From assembly GCF_020782245.1 (NCBI RefSeq), contig NZ_JAJGNP010000007.1:111608-175607 (forward strand): DNA of 64,000 bases. Reading direction: 5' to 3'. The stretch is from Sphingobium soli. GTDB taxonomy: Bacteria; Pseudomonadota; Alphaproteobacteria; Sphingomonadales; Sphingomonadaceae. The position numbers and the translations under genes were made by a program. This document shows, in pieces, positions 15,857-22,836 of this stretch. The notes beneath the pieces were generated by a model, which saw only the letters and a list, made by a program, of their open reading frames with translations, ran no database searches and was not told the origin of the DNA. How positions within the stretch are numbered: position 1 is the stretch's first letter; every line of letters begins with the position of its first letter.

Positions 15857-16386
15857 TGCAGCCCAAGGGCTCTATACTGGAATTGTGCCAGGTGGTGCGC
15901 GACATGGAGCTTGCCTTGGATCACTGGACGCGGGTCATGGGCGCGGGGCCGTTTTTCGTGTTCGACGTGCCCGTGCTGCCGGGCCAGATCTATCGCGGCG
16001 CGCCAACGCAGGTGGCGATGAAGGTCGCGTTCGGCTTTTCCGGCGGATTGCTGATCGAACTGCTCCAGCAGACCAATGACGGACCTTCGGTCTTCACCGA
16101 AATGCTCGACCGTTATGGTGAGGGCTATCATCATGTCATGCTGCGCATTCCCTATGACGACGGCGTGGCGCGGCTGTCCGGCGAGGGCTATGCCATGGCC
16201 TTCAGCGGCCGGATGCCGTCGGGCGAGCGTTTCGCGTTGTTCGATACCCGCGAAGGCAATGGCGGCTATGTCGAACTGATGGAGATTTCTACCGCAATGG
16301 AGGCATCGCTCGACCGGATGCACGCCGCTCATTGCGCGTGGGACGGGATCGATCGCCCCGTCCGGTCCATCGCCGACCTCGGCTGA
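15853..16386 (+). CDS. VOC (glyoxalase-like) protein
   Basis: This 177-residue protein begins with LELCQVVRDMELALDHWTRVMGAGP (residues about 9-33, abridged), typical of Glyoxalase_4-like VOC proteins, and the second half contains YHHVMLRI and ends with GYVELMEIS, where the Glu is the usual metal ligand. It is the last gene of the plus-strand run and overlaps the DUF1214-like gene by ATGA. It is a different subtype from the VOC protein at 7153. Epimerase, isomerase or lyase activity is plausible. Two short copies of GGCTGAATCTG follow its stop codon region. Confidence 0.78.
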   Translation: MMQPKGSILELCQVVRDMELALDHWTRVMGAGPFFVFDVPVLPGQIYRGAPTQVAMKVAFGFSGGLLIELLQQTNDGPSVFTEMLDRYGEGYHHVMLRIPYDDGVARLSGEGYAMAFSGRMPSGERFALFDTREGNGGYVELMEISTAMEASLDRMHAAHCAWDGIDRPVRSIADLG

Positions 16387-16413
16387 ATCTGGGGCTGAAT
16401 CTGGGGCTGGAGC

Positions 16414-17043
16414 TCAGGCTGCTCCCGCGACGGTACGGATCGCGGTGAGCAGCATGTCGGTCGCGCGGGTGAGGGCGGCTTCCACGACATTGCGCTGCAT
16501 CGCCAGCCGGTCGTCATTGTCATCCAGGCTTTCCGACACGACGACGTTCCCCAGCACGATGACGGAGAAGATCACCAGCATCTCGTCGCTTTGCTGTTGC
16601 GTCAGCCCGGCCTCGGCCAGCGCCTCGAATATGGCGCGGCGGATCGTCAGCGCATTGGGCTGCTCCAGCCGGTTCGCGCTGCGTGACAGGATGAAGGCGG
16701 CGGAGCCCGGAAAATCCCGATAGGCCATGTGCACCGCACGGGCGATGCTGCGCAGGCGGCTTTCCCAGTCGGGCGCCGACAGGTCAGGCATCCGGCCGCG
16801 CAATATCTCGTCTGTCAGCAGGGCGAGCATCGCCTCCTTGTCGCGGACATGATGGTAGAGCAGGCGCGGGGACACACCCAGCCGCTGCGCGACAGGTCGG
16901 ATGTTGAGCGCCTCGATCCCGTCGGACCGCGCCATATCCAGCAGCGTTGCGATCAGCCGCGCGCGGTCAAGCGCGGGGCCTTCGGATCGTGGTGGCCGAC
17001 CCCGCCGTGAAGTCCGTGCAGGCTGTTGCTGGTTTGCGCTCAT
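16414..17043 (-). CDS. TetR family transcriptional regulator
   Basis: This 209-residue protein has an N-terminal tail rich in Arg, Gly and Pro (SRRGRPPRSEG), then a TetR DNA-binding domain with IEALNIRPVAQRLGVSPRLL and YHHVRDKEAMLALL. It is convergent with the VOC gene at 15853-16386. A 21-bp near-perfect palindrome at 17044-17064 abuts the start codon and overlaps the only ribosome binding site (GGAGGC), which strongly suggests autorepression. Its other targets are not evident; the divergent side holds the PRC-barrel gene in the same orientation and then the MFS operon at 17530. Confidence 0.87.
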   Translation of the reverse strand: MSANQQQPARTSRRGRPPRSEGPALDRARLIATLLDMARSDGIEALNIRPVAQRLGVSPRLLYHHVRDKEAMLALLTDEILRGRMPDLSAPDWESRLRSIARAVHMAYRDFPGSAAFILSRSANRLEQPNALTIRRAIFEALAEAGLTQQQSDEMLVIFSVIVLGNVVVSESLDDNDDRLAMQRNVVEAALTRATDMLLTAIRTVAGAA

Positions 17044-17064
17044 GCCTCCGCTTTAAGCGGAGGC
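17044..17064. promoter_or_regulatory. Palindromic operator candidate at the TetR start codon
   Basis: Two perfect 10-bp arms, GCCTCCGCTT and AAGCGGAGGC, flank a single base. The element directly abuts the ATG of the TetR gene on the minus strand and contains its GGAGG site, so a bound protein, or an RNA hairpin, would block expression. It has no T-run after it, which argues against a terminator for the PRC-barrel gene. Confidence 0.6.
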
Positions 17065-17113
17065 GCGTCTTGGGTCCATGCCCCGCGGCCCGTCAAGACC
17101 GCAGGGAAAGGAG

Positions 17114-17386
17114 TCACAGCTTCTTCAGCTCGGCATTCGACAGGCTGGTCGTCACGCCCTTCTCGCCTGCGGTCAATGTGGTGGCGGGGATCGAGATGAA
17201 CTTGCCACGATAGATGACGCGAACGGCGGATACGGCGCCGTCGGCAGCCGTCAGCACGCGATCCACCTTGCCGATTTTGGTGCCGTCGGCGGAGTAGATC
17301 GCTTCGTTGCGATTCACCGCAGGCGCTTGGGCAAATGCAGGGGCGGTCAGGCCCAGGCCGGCCAGCGCAATGATGATCGTCTTCAT
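17114..17386 (-). CDS. Small secreted PRC-barrel-like protein
   Basis: This 90-residue protein has a clear Sec signal peptide (MKTIIIALAGLGLTAPAFAQ, cleavage after AFA) and a mature part of about 70 residues with GTKIGKVDRVLTAADGAV, the pattern of a PRC-barrel-like domain. GGGAG precedes the ATG. Periplasmic location is expected. Proteins of this kind are common and poorly characterised in sphingomonads. It sits upstream of and in the same direction as the TetR gene with 70 bases between, but shared function is not implied. Confidence 0.7.
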   Translation of the reverse strand: MKTIIIALAGLGLTAPAFAQAPAVNRNEAIYSADGTKIGKVDRVLTAADGAVSAVRVIYRGKFISIPATTLTAGEKGVTTSLSNAELKKL

Positions 17387-17529
17387 ATGCTGAAACTCCC
17401 TTATCGAAGATGGCGATCTGTTGGCGCAGTACCACTATGGTTTCAAGAGAAAACCGATACATATCGAAAAGAATCTGTTCTATCTGTCCCACATATGGAA
17501 TGAAAGCCGCCAGATGCGAGGGAGAGAGA

Positions 17530-18858
17530 ATGAAGGACGCAGGCGGGTTTCGGCCGCACGACAGATGGTTCCTGCTGCTGCTGGGCGCGATCTACATGTT
17601 CAATTTCATCGATCGCACGATCATCGCCGTGGTCGGCGAATCGATTCGCCACGACCTGCGCCTGAGCGATCTTCAGCTTGGCATGCTGGGTGGGCTGGCC
17701 TTCTCCATCTTCTATGCCGTGCTCGGCATCCCGCTGGCGCGGCTGGCCGAACGCTACAGCCGGGTTCGGATCATTGCCGTGGTGACCATGCTCTGGTCGC
17801 TGATGACCGCGTTGTCCGGCGCGGCGGGGAGCTATGTCCAGCTGCTGCTCTGCCGCATGGGCGTCGGCATAGGCGAAGCGGGCTTCACGCCAGCGCTCGT
17901 TTCCATGATTTCCGACCGGTTCGATGCCGGGCGCCGCGCGGTCGTCTTTTCGCTGATCGCGATAGGCGTACCACTGGGCGGCGCCGTCGCCGCGATCGCG
18001 GGCGGCGCAGTGGCGCAGGCGTTCGGCTGGCGTCTTGCGCTCGTGGCGGTTGGTGCGCCCGGCCTGCTGCTGGCGCTGCTACTGGTTGCGACCATTCCCG
18101 AACCTGAACGGAAGGATGCCGGGCAGAGTGCGGATACGCCCCCCTTCGCCATGGTGCTTCGGCGGCTCGCCCGTTCGCCTGCCTTCCTGCACCTGACCTT
18201 TGGCAGCGGCTTCGTCGGGCTGGTGGGGTTCGGCACCAATCTGTTCCTAATCCCCTTGCTGGTTCGCCGGTTCGATCTCCCGCTGGCGCATGCGGGCCTC
18301 GTGTTCGCGCTGTCGTTCAGTTTGGCGACGATGGTCGGACAGGTCAGTGGCGGCTATCTGATCGGACGGCTTATCCAGCGGGACATACGCTGGGGCGGGT
18401 GGGCGCCTGCCATCGCGGTGGGGCTGGCCCTGCCCTTCTATCTGCTGGCGATCCATCAATCGGACTGGCGGTTGCTGGTCGCCTTTCTCTTTGTCGCCAC
18501 CACCCTGCTTTACGCCTTCACGCCTGCGATCATGACCATCACCCAATCGCTGGTCGAACCGCGCATGCGGGCGTCGGCTGCGGCGCTTCATGCCTTCGGC
18601 CAGACCGTCGCCGGGCTGGGGTTGGGATCGGTGGTGTTGGGCTATCTCAGCGATCGCCTCGCTGTCTTTCTCTATAAGGGCAATTATGCCGCCGACTGCC
18701 TCGTTTCGGGCAAGGCATCGCTGCCACCCGCCTGTCTCTCGGCATCGGCAAGCGGCCTGCAACTGAGTATGCAATTGTCGGCATCCGTGCTCCTGATCGC
18801 GGTTCTCCATTATTGCCTGGCCGCAAAAAATCTGCCGCTGGAAACAAATGCGTCGTGA
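17530..18858 (+). CDS. Major facilitator superfamily transporter
   Basis: This 442-residue protein has about 12 hydrophobic segments and the spinster-like MFS patterns YMFNFIDRTIIAVVGESI in the first helix and ERYSRVR in the loop after helix 2. The RMGVGIGEAGFTPA segment in helix 4 is typical of sphingomonad catabolic MFS proteins. The start at 17530 (MKDAGG) follows GAGGGAGAGAG; the frame is open upstream without a good site. First gene of an operon with the dehydrogenase at 18987 and the decarboxylase-like gene at 19835. A 12-bp palindrome (CGATACATATCG, 17455-17466) lies upstream. Substrate unknown; a catabolic organic acid or its precursor is likely. Confidence 0.87.
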   Translation: MKDAGGFRPHDRWFLLLLGAIYMFNFIDRTIIAVVGESIRHDLRLSDLQLGMLGGLAFSIFYAVLGIPLARLAERYSRVRIIAVVTMLWSLMTALSGAAGSYVQLLLCRMGVGIGEAGFTPALVSMISDRFDAGRRAVVFSLIAIGVPLGGAVAAIAGGAVAQAFGWRLALVAVGAPGLLLALLLVATIPEPERKDAGQSADTPPFAMVLRRLARSPAFLHLTFGSGFVGLVGFGTNLFLIPLLVRRFDLPLAHAGLVFALSFSLATMVGQVSGGYLIGRLIQRDIRWGGWAPAIAVGLALPFYLLAIHQSDWRLLVAFLFVATTLLYAFTPAIMTITQSLVEPRMRASAAALHAFGQTVAGLGLGSVVLGYLSDRLAVFLYKGNYAADCLVSGKASLPPACLSASASGLQLSMQLSASVLLIAVLHYCLAAKNLPLETNAS

Positions 18859-18986
18859 AAGACGGTGAATCTGTCGAGGTTCGGCCACGCAGCAGTTGAC
18901 GGGATGACGGCGCATCCCCGGCTATGCCACCCTTGCGGTCTGGATATGACAGGACCGCGAACCAAGCGGCGGAAAGGATCGTGAGG

Positions 18987-19838
18987 ATGGAAGAAAGAGC
19001 AGGCGTTATCGGCTTGGGGCAGATCGGCGCGGGCGTCGCCATATGCCTTGCGCGGACGCAGCAGTTGGCTGCGGTTTACGACATTCGCGCGGACGCTGCC
19101 GACATGCTGGAAGGCGTGCCGTCCGTCGTCGCCAGTCCAGCGGAACTGGCCGCGCAGTCCGATGTCGTAATCATCGCCGTCGTCAACGCAAAGCAGACGA
19201 TTGATGTGCTGTCAGGCCCCGACGGCGTGCTGTCGCGCGCGCGACCGGGCATGATCGTGGTGCTGGTCGCGACCGTCTCGATCGAGGATCTGGACGCCAT
19301 TCGCGCCCTGACCGACGCGGCAGGCGTGGAACTGGTCGATTGCGGCGTGACGGGCGGCCCTAAATCCCGCGAGCATGGCCTCGTTTGCCTCGTCGGCGGT
19401 ACGGATGAAACAATCGCAAAGGTGCGTCCGGTGCTGGACGGCTTTGCCAAGCTGGTGGCGCATATGGGTGGCCCCGGCGCGGGCATGGCCGCGAAGATCG
19501 CCCGCAACGTCATCGTCTTCGGCTGCCTTCGCGCCGGTTATGAAGCGTCCGTCCTGTGTCGCAATGCCGGTGTGGATATCCGCCAGCTCGCGGAAGTGAT
19601 CGACGCCAGTTCGGACAGCGTCGGCGGACCGTTGATGTTGGCGGTGCGCGACGATCCGTCGTCCAGCGAGCAGGAAGCGGCAGTGCGCGAATATACCCGC
19701 AGCCTGATGGTCAAGGATCTGGATGCCGCCATCGATCTGGCGCGCAGCTACGGCATCGCGCTGCCCTTGGTCGAATTGACGCGCCGAACCGATCAGACGG
19801 TCGTGGGCTTGGAAAATGTAATGGGAGAAAAGGCATGA
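18987..19838 (+). CDS. 3-hydroxyisobutyrate-dehydrogenase-like (beta-hydroxyacid dehydrogenase) enzyme
   Basis: This 283-residue protein has the N-terminal Rossmann motif GLGQIGAG, the substrate-binding segment DCGVTGGPKSREHG and the catalytic-helix region GAGMAAKIARNV with its conserved Lys. Members oxidise beta-hydroxyacids or reduce semialdehydes with NAD(P). The ATG at 18987 follows GTGAGG; it lies 128 bases after the MFS gene and overlaps the next gene by ATGA. A second paralogue is at 31763. The substrate is unknown. Confidence 0.82.
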   Translation: MEERAGVIGLGQIGAGVAICLARTQQLAAVYDIRADAADMLEGVPSVVASPAELAAQSDVVIIAVVNAKQTIDVLSGPDGVLSRARPGMIVVLVATVSIEDLDAIRALTDAAGVELVDCGVTGGPKSREHGLVCLVGGTDETIAKVRPVLDGFAKLVAHMGGPGAGMAAKIARNVIVFGCLRAGYEASVLCRNAGVDIRQLAEVIDASSDSVGGPLMLAVRDDPSSSEQEAAVREYTRSLMVKDLDAAIDLARSYGIALPLVELTRRTDQTVVGLENVMGEKA

Positions 19839-20227
19839 GCATCGACGAAGCGCAGTGGCAGAAGGGGCTGGAAGTCTTCGACAAGGTCTACGGACCGGGA
19901 TCGTCGGAAATGACGCTCCCGTATCGGGAATCGTCCTTCAACCAGGAAATCGTCGGTAATCAGTTCGCCAATCTGTGGGCGAGCGACATTTTCTCGATGC
20001 GAGAGAAGCGCTTGCTGGTGCTGGGCGCCACGGCCATGCTGGGCCGCGCCGATCTGGTCGAGATCCAGATGAACGGCGCCCTCATCAACGAAGAATTCAC
20101 CGATGAGGAGCTGGATTTCCTGCCGCTCTTCGTGCTCTTCTATGCCGGGGCGGGCAATACGACCACCGTATTCCGGGGGATCGAAGCCGCCAAGGCACGG
20201 CGCAAGGAACGCAACGCCGCGAAGTGA
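19835..20227 (+). CDS. Carboxymuconolactone-decarboxylase-like protein
   Basis: This 130-residue all-helical protein has REKRLLVLGATAMLGR and a following LINEEFTDEELDFLPLFVLF segment, which is the usual CMD-family pattern. It lacks a CxxC motif, so an AhpD-type peroxidase role is unlikely. It starts by ATGA overlap with the dehydrogenase gene and is followed by a strong terminator. A lactone decarboxylase or isomerase step in the pathway is plausible, but the family also contains members of unknown reaction. Confidence 0.75.
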   Translation: MSIDEAQWQKGLEVFDKVYGPGSSEMTLPYRESSFNQEIVGNQFANLWASDIFSMREKRLLVLGATAMLGRADLVEIQMNGALINEEFTDEELDFLPLFVLFYAGAGNTTTVFRGIEAAKARRKERNAAK

Positions 20228-20245
20228 TGGGACGTGCAGGATGAA

Positions 20246-20282
20246 GGGCGGCCTGGTTGAAAGATCAGGCCGCCCTTTTCTT
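20246..20282 (+). terminator. Rho-independent terminator after the MFS-dehydrogenase-CMD operon
   Basis: A perfect 10-bp stem, GGGCGGCCTG (20246-20255) and CAGGCCGCCC (20266-20275), with a ten-base loop is followed by TTTTCTT. It ends the plus-strand operon before the convergent MFS gene. On the minus strand no T-run follows the hairpin, so it is one-directional. Confidence 0.88.
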
Positions 20283-21570
20283 ATGCGTCGCCGCTAGCCT
20301 TGGCGCGGCGGATCGCGCGCGACGCCAGCAGCAGCATTATGCCCCCGGCGAATGTGAACAGCATGGCGGTGCCGATTCCCCAGGCGACACCGGCCGTTCC
20401 CCCGACAAAGTCGCTGACCGCGCCGATCAGATAGGTGCCCGCGCCCACGCCGATCAGGTTCGCGCCCAACTGCACCAGCGATACCGCAAGGCCCCGCAGG
20501 CGCGGTCCGGCGATTGTCACGATGACGGCGTAGATCGGACCATTATAGGACGCGCTGAGGAAGCCGCAGGCCATCAGCAGCGCCAGCATTAGATCGACGT
20601 CGTGGAACAGGACCGTACCGACCCCGGTCACGGCCGTCAGCAAGGGTATCACCGCGCCGAACAGGGATGTCCTTGCCGGATCGAAGCCACCCCGCCGCCG
20701 ATTGACGCGGTCGATCACCCAGCCCGCGAGGAATCCGCCCAGCGAACCGAGACCGCCATAGGCAATGGCGATGAGGATGCCCGCCTTCGCAATGGGCATG
20801 CCATGGACCCGGATCAGGAAAGTGGTGAGCCATGTGCTCATGCCGTAGATGCCGGCCGCGATCAGGACGATGGCAAAGATGCAGTACAGCAGTCCCGGCC
20901 GCGCCGCGAGCAAGCGGATGCGTTGCACCAGCCTCAGCGTTTCCTCCTGCTGCGGGGCCGGCCCGTCATGTGCCCCGCGCACGGGTTCCCTGACCGTGAG
21001 CAGCAGCAGCGGCGCCAGCACCAGTCCCGGCACGCCGGCGGCCACAAACGCCCAGCGCCATCCGGCGCTCTGCACGATTGCGCCGCCCACGATGAAGGCG
21101 ATGGCGAGCCCGATTCCCGAACTCAGATACCAGATGCCGATGGCGGTTGCGCGCCGGTCTTCGCCGAAATAATCGCTCAGCAGCGACATGCCGGTCGGCG
21201 ATCCCCCCGCTTCGGCGGTCCCTACCGCGGCCCGGCCGATGAGCAACGTCCAGAATCCTGTCGCGAGGCTGCACAAGGCGGTCGCGCCGCTCCACAATGT
21301 CAGCGCCGCGGTCATCAGGTTGCGCCGGTTCCAGCTATCCACGGCCACGCCGAAGGGCAGGGCGGCGAGCGCGAAGAATATGCCATAGGCGAAACCCGCC
21401 AATATCCCCAACTGTCCGTCGGAGAGCGCAAATTCATGTCCGACCGGCGCCAACACCAGCCCGATGATGGCGCGGTCTATGCCATGGCAGGTCTGTGCCA
21501 GCGTCAATATGCCCAGTACATACCAGGGATAATGGCTGGCGGCGGCAGGTTTGTCCGATGGCGCTCTCAT
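20281..21570 (-). CDS. Major facilitator superfamily transporter
   Basis: This 429-residue membrane protein has about 12 hydrophobic segments and the MFS patterns HGIDRAIIGLVLAPVG in helix 1 and GRAAVGTAEAGGSPTG in helix 4. It is a different subtype from the protein at 17530. The frame is open far upstream (to 22464), but that part overlaps the AraC gene on the other strand and is not real. The chosen ATG at 21570 overlaps the stop of a possible 12-codon leader ORF that has a strong AGGAGG site. An alternative ATG at 21628 lacks a good site. Divergent from the AraC gene at 21787. Confidence 0.87.
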   Translation of the reverse strand: MRAPSDKPAAASHYPWYVLGILTLAQTCHGIDRAIIGLVLAPVGHEFALSDGQLGILAGFAYGIFFALAALPFGVAVDSWNRRNLMTAALTLWSGATALCSLATGFWTLLIGRAAVGTAEAGGSPTGMSLLSDYFGEDRRATAIGIWYLSSGIGLAIAFIVGGAIVQSAGWRWAFVAAGVPGLVLAPLLLLTVREPVRGAHDGPAPQQEETLRLVQRIRLLAARPGLLYCIFAIVLIAAGIYGMSTWLTTFLIRVHGMPIAKAGILIAIAYGGLGSLGGFLAGWVIDRVNRRRGGFDPARTSLFGAVIPLLTAVTGVGTVLFHDVDLMLALLMACGFLSASYNGPIYAVIVTIAGPRLRGLAVSLVQLGANLIGVGAGTYLIGAVSDFVGGTAGVAWGIGTAMLFTFAGGIMLLLASRAIRRAKASGDA

Positions 21571-21605
21571 GGCGTCCGCTGCTGCAAGAGCGGTGCGATG
21601 GACAT
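21567..21605 (-). CDS. Possible 12-codon leader ORF coupled to the MFS gene
   Basis: A short frame (MSIAPLLQQRTP) starts six bases after AGGAGG and ends in a TGA that overlaps the MFS start as ATGA. The MFS ATG itself has only a weak site, so ribosomes may reach it by termination and restart. Composition cannot confirm a frame this short. Confidence 0.3.
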   Translation of the reverse strand: MSIAPLLQQRTP

Positions 21606-21786
21606 TGAGCGCCTCCTGTTTGAACATAGAAACGGGGGCACGACAAGTATATCGCCCATGCTCCCATGCCGCGCCTCGATCGGGCACGCGCCATGGATGT
21701 GCCTGTAGGCGGGGTCTTGACCACCTATCCGAAGATAGAGGTAAAAAGCGGGTGGCGCGCCTATCTGGCTCGCAGACAAATATAAA

Positions 21787-22689
21787 ATGGCAGAGGTAGA
21801 GATGTTTCGTCCGGAGAGCGATTGGACCGGCCAAGGAAGGCTTGGCGTCCAGAATTTCTACATCGAAGCGGCGGCCACCGTTCGCGACGCACATGTGGAC
21901 GTGCGGCATTTCGACTGGGTCCAGCCCAGCAGCGGCGTTTTCAGTCCCGAGAAACACTATCTCGACTATTCGCTCGATGGTCAGCCGCGGCGCAGCATGG
22001 TCAGCATGGTCAGCATGGGCCGCCCGGACCGGCGCGCCGCGTCGGGGGACATCCTCTACATGCCGCCGCATCGCCAATATTTCGGCGAGCCTGCGCTCCA
22101 GGAGCGCCATCTCGTCTGCGTGGCGCTCGGAGACGAATTTTTGGAGGAGTTGTTCGACGGAGAGCAGCCGCTGAACAAGGTGGAGCCTTGCGCCGACGTC
22201 CAGAATATTTCCATGCGCCGGCTCTTTGCGGGACTGGCTGCGGAACTGCGGACGCCCGGATTTGCCAGCCAGACGCTCGTCGAATCGATGCTGATGGGTC
22301 TTGCGGTCGAACTCACCCGGCACATGGGCCCTTGCGAACGGCGCGGCCTGCACTCGCGCAGCACGCGACAGGTCCAGAACATCATTGATTATGTGATGGA
22401 GAATCTCTCCGCGCCGCTCGGCGTCGCCGATATCGCACGCGACTGCAACATGAGCGTGCGGCATGTCGCACGCGTCTTCAAGGAGGGAACGGGCTGCAGC
22501 CTGGGTGAATTCGTCGCGCGCAGCCGGATCGCCCTGGCAAAGGAATTGCTACGCAGCGACAACTCCCGCATAAAGGAAATCAGCTGGCGATGTGGCTTCA
22601 ACAGCACGTCCGCCTTCTCCGCCGCCTTCCGATCAGCGACCGGCCAGACGCCGAAGGATTTCCGTTGCCATCCGACGCAGGTCCACTGA
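21787..22689 (+). CDS. AraC family transcriptional regulator
   Basis: This 300-residue protein has a sensing domain with KHYLDYSLDG and GDILYMPPHRQYF and a C-terminal pair of helix-turn-helix motifs (VADIARDCNMSVRHVARVF and IKEISWRCGFNSTSAFSAAF, then TPKDFR). The start is either ATG 21787 or ATG 21802; the latter lies closer to AGAGGTAGAG. It lies 147 bases before the TonB-receptor gene at 22837 and is divergent from the MFS gene, so control of either is likely. Closely related in layout to the regulator at 27950-28858, which is paired with the second TonB receptor. It contains a 9-bp tandem repeat at 21994-22020. Confidence 0.88.
   Translation: MAEVEMFRPESDWTGQGRLGVQNFYIEAAATVRDAHVDVRHFDWVQPSSGVFSPEKHYLDYSLDGQPRRSMVSMVSMGRPDRRAASGDILYMPPHRQYFGEPALQERHLVCVALGDEFLEELFDGEQPLNKVEPCADVQNISMRRLFAGLAAELRTPGFASQTLVESMLMGLAVELTRHMGPCERRGLHSRSTRQVQNIIDYVMENLSAPLGVADIARDCNMSVRHVARVFKEGTGCSLGEFVARSRIALAKELLRSDNSRIKEISWRCGFNSTSAFSAAFRSATGQTPKDFRCHPTQVH
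21994..22020 (+). repeat. 9-bp tandem repeat inside the AraC gene
   Basis: Three copies of AGCATGGTC (the last copy AGCATGGGC) encode SMVSMVSMG. The unit length keeps the reading frame, so slippage would change length by three residues without breaking the gene. Confidence 0.8.
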
Positions 22690-22836
22690 CCGCGGCAGCA
22701 GGAAACTGTCGGTGAGCGGCCAAATTCTATCGCCGCGCAGTCAATCCGGGCTCGGCCACTATGGCGCAAATCGGCTCCAAGCTAAACATATTCCATACGT
22801 CAAATCGACATATGATTAAATCTAGGGGAGGAAGAC

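Noticed and set aside
16382..16405. Short direct repeat GGCTGAATCTGG x2 after the VOC gene
   Set aside because: Only two short copies, probably slippage at a gene end, with no structure to support a function.
21571..22464. Extension of the MFS frame to a 727-residue protein
   Set aside because: The extra part overlaps the AraC gene on the other strand and contains no transporter features; the real start is near 21570.
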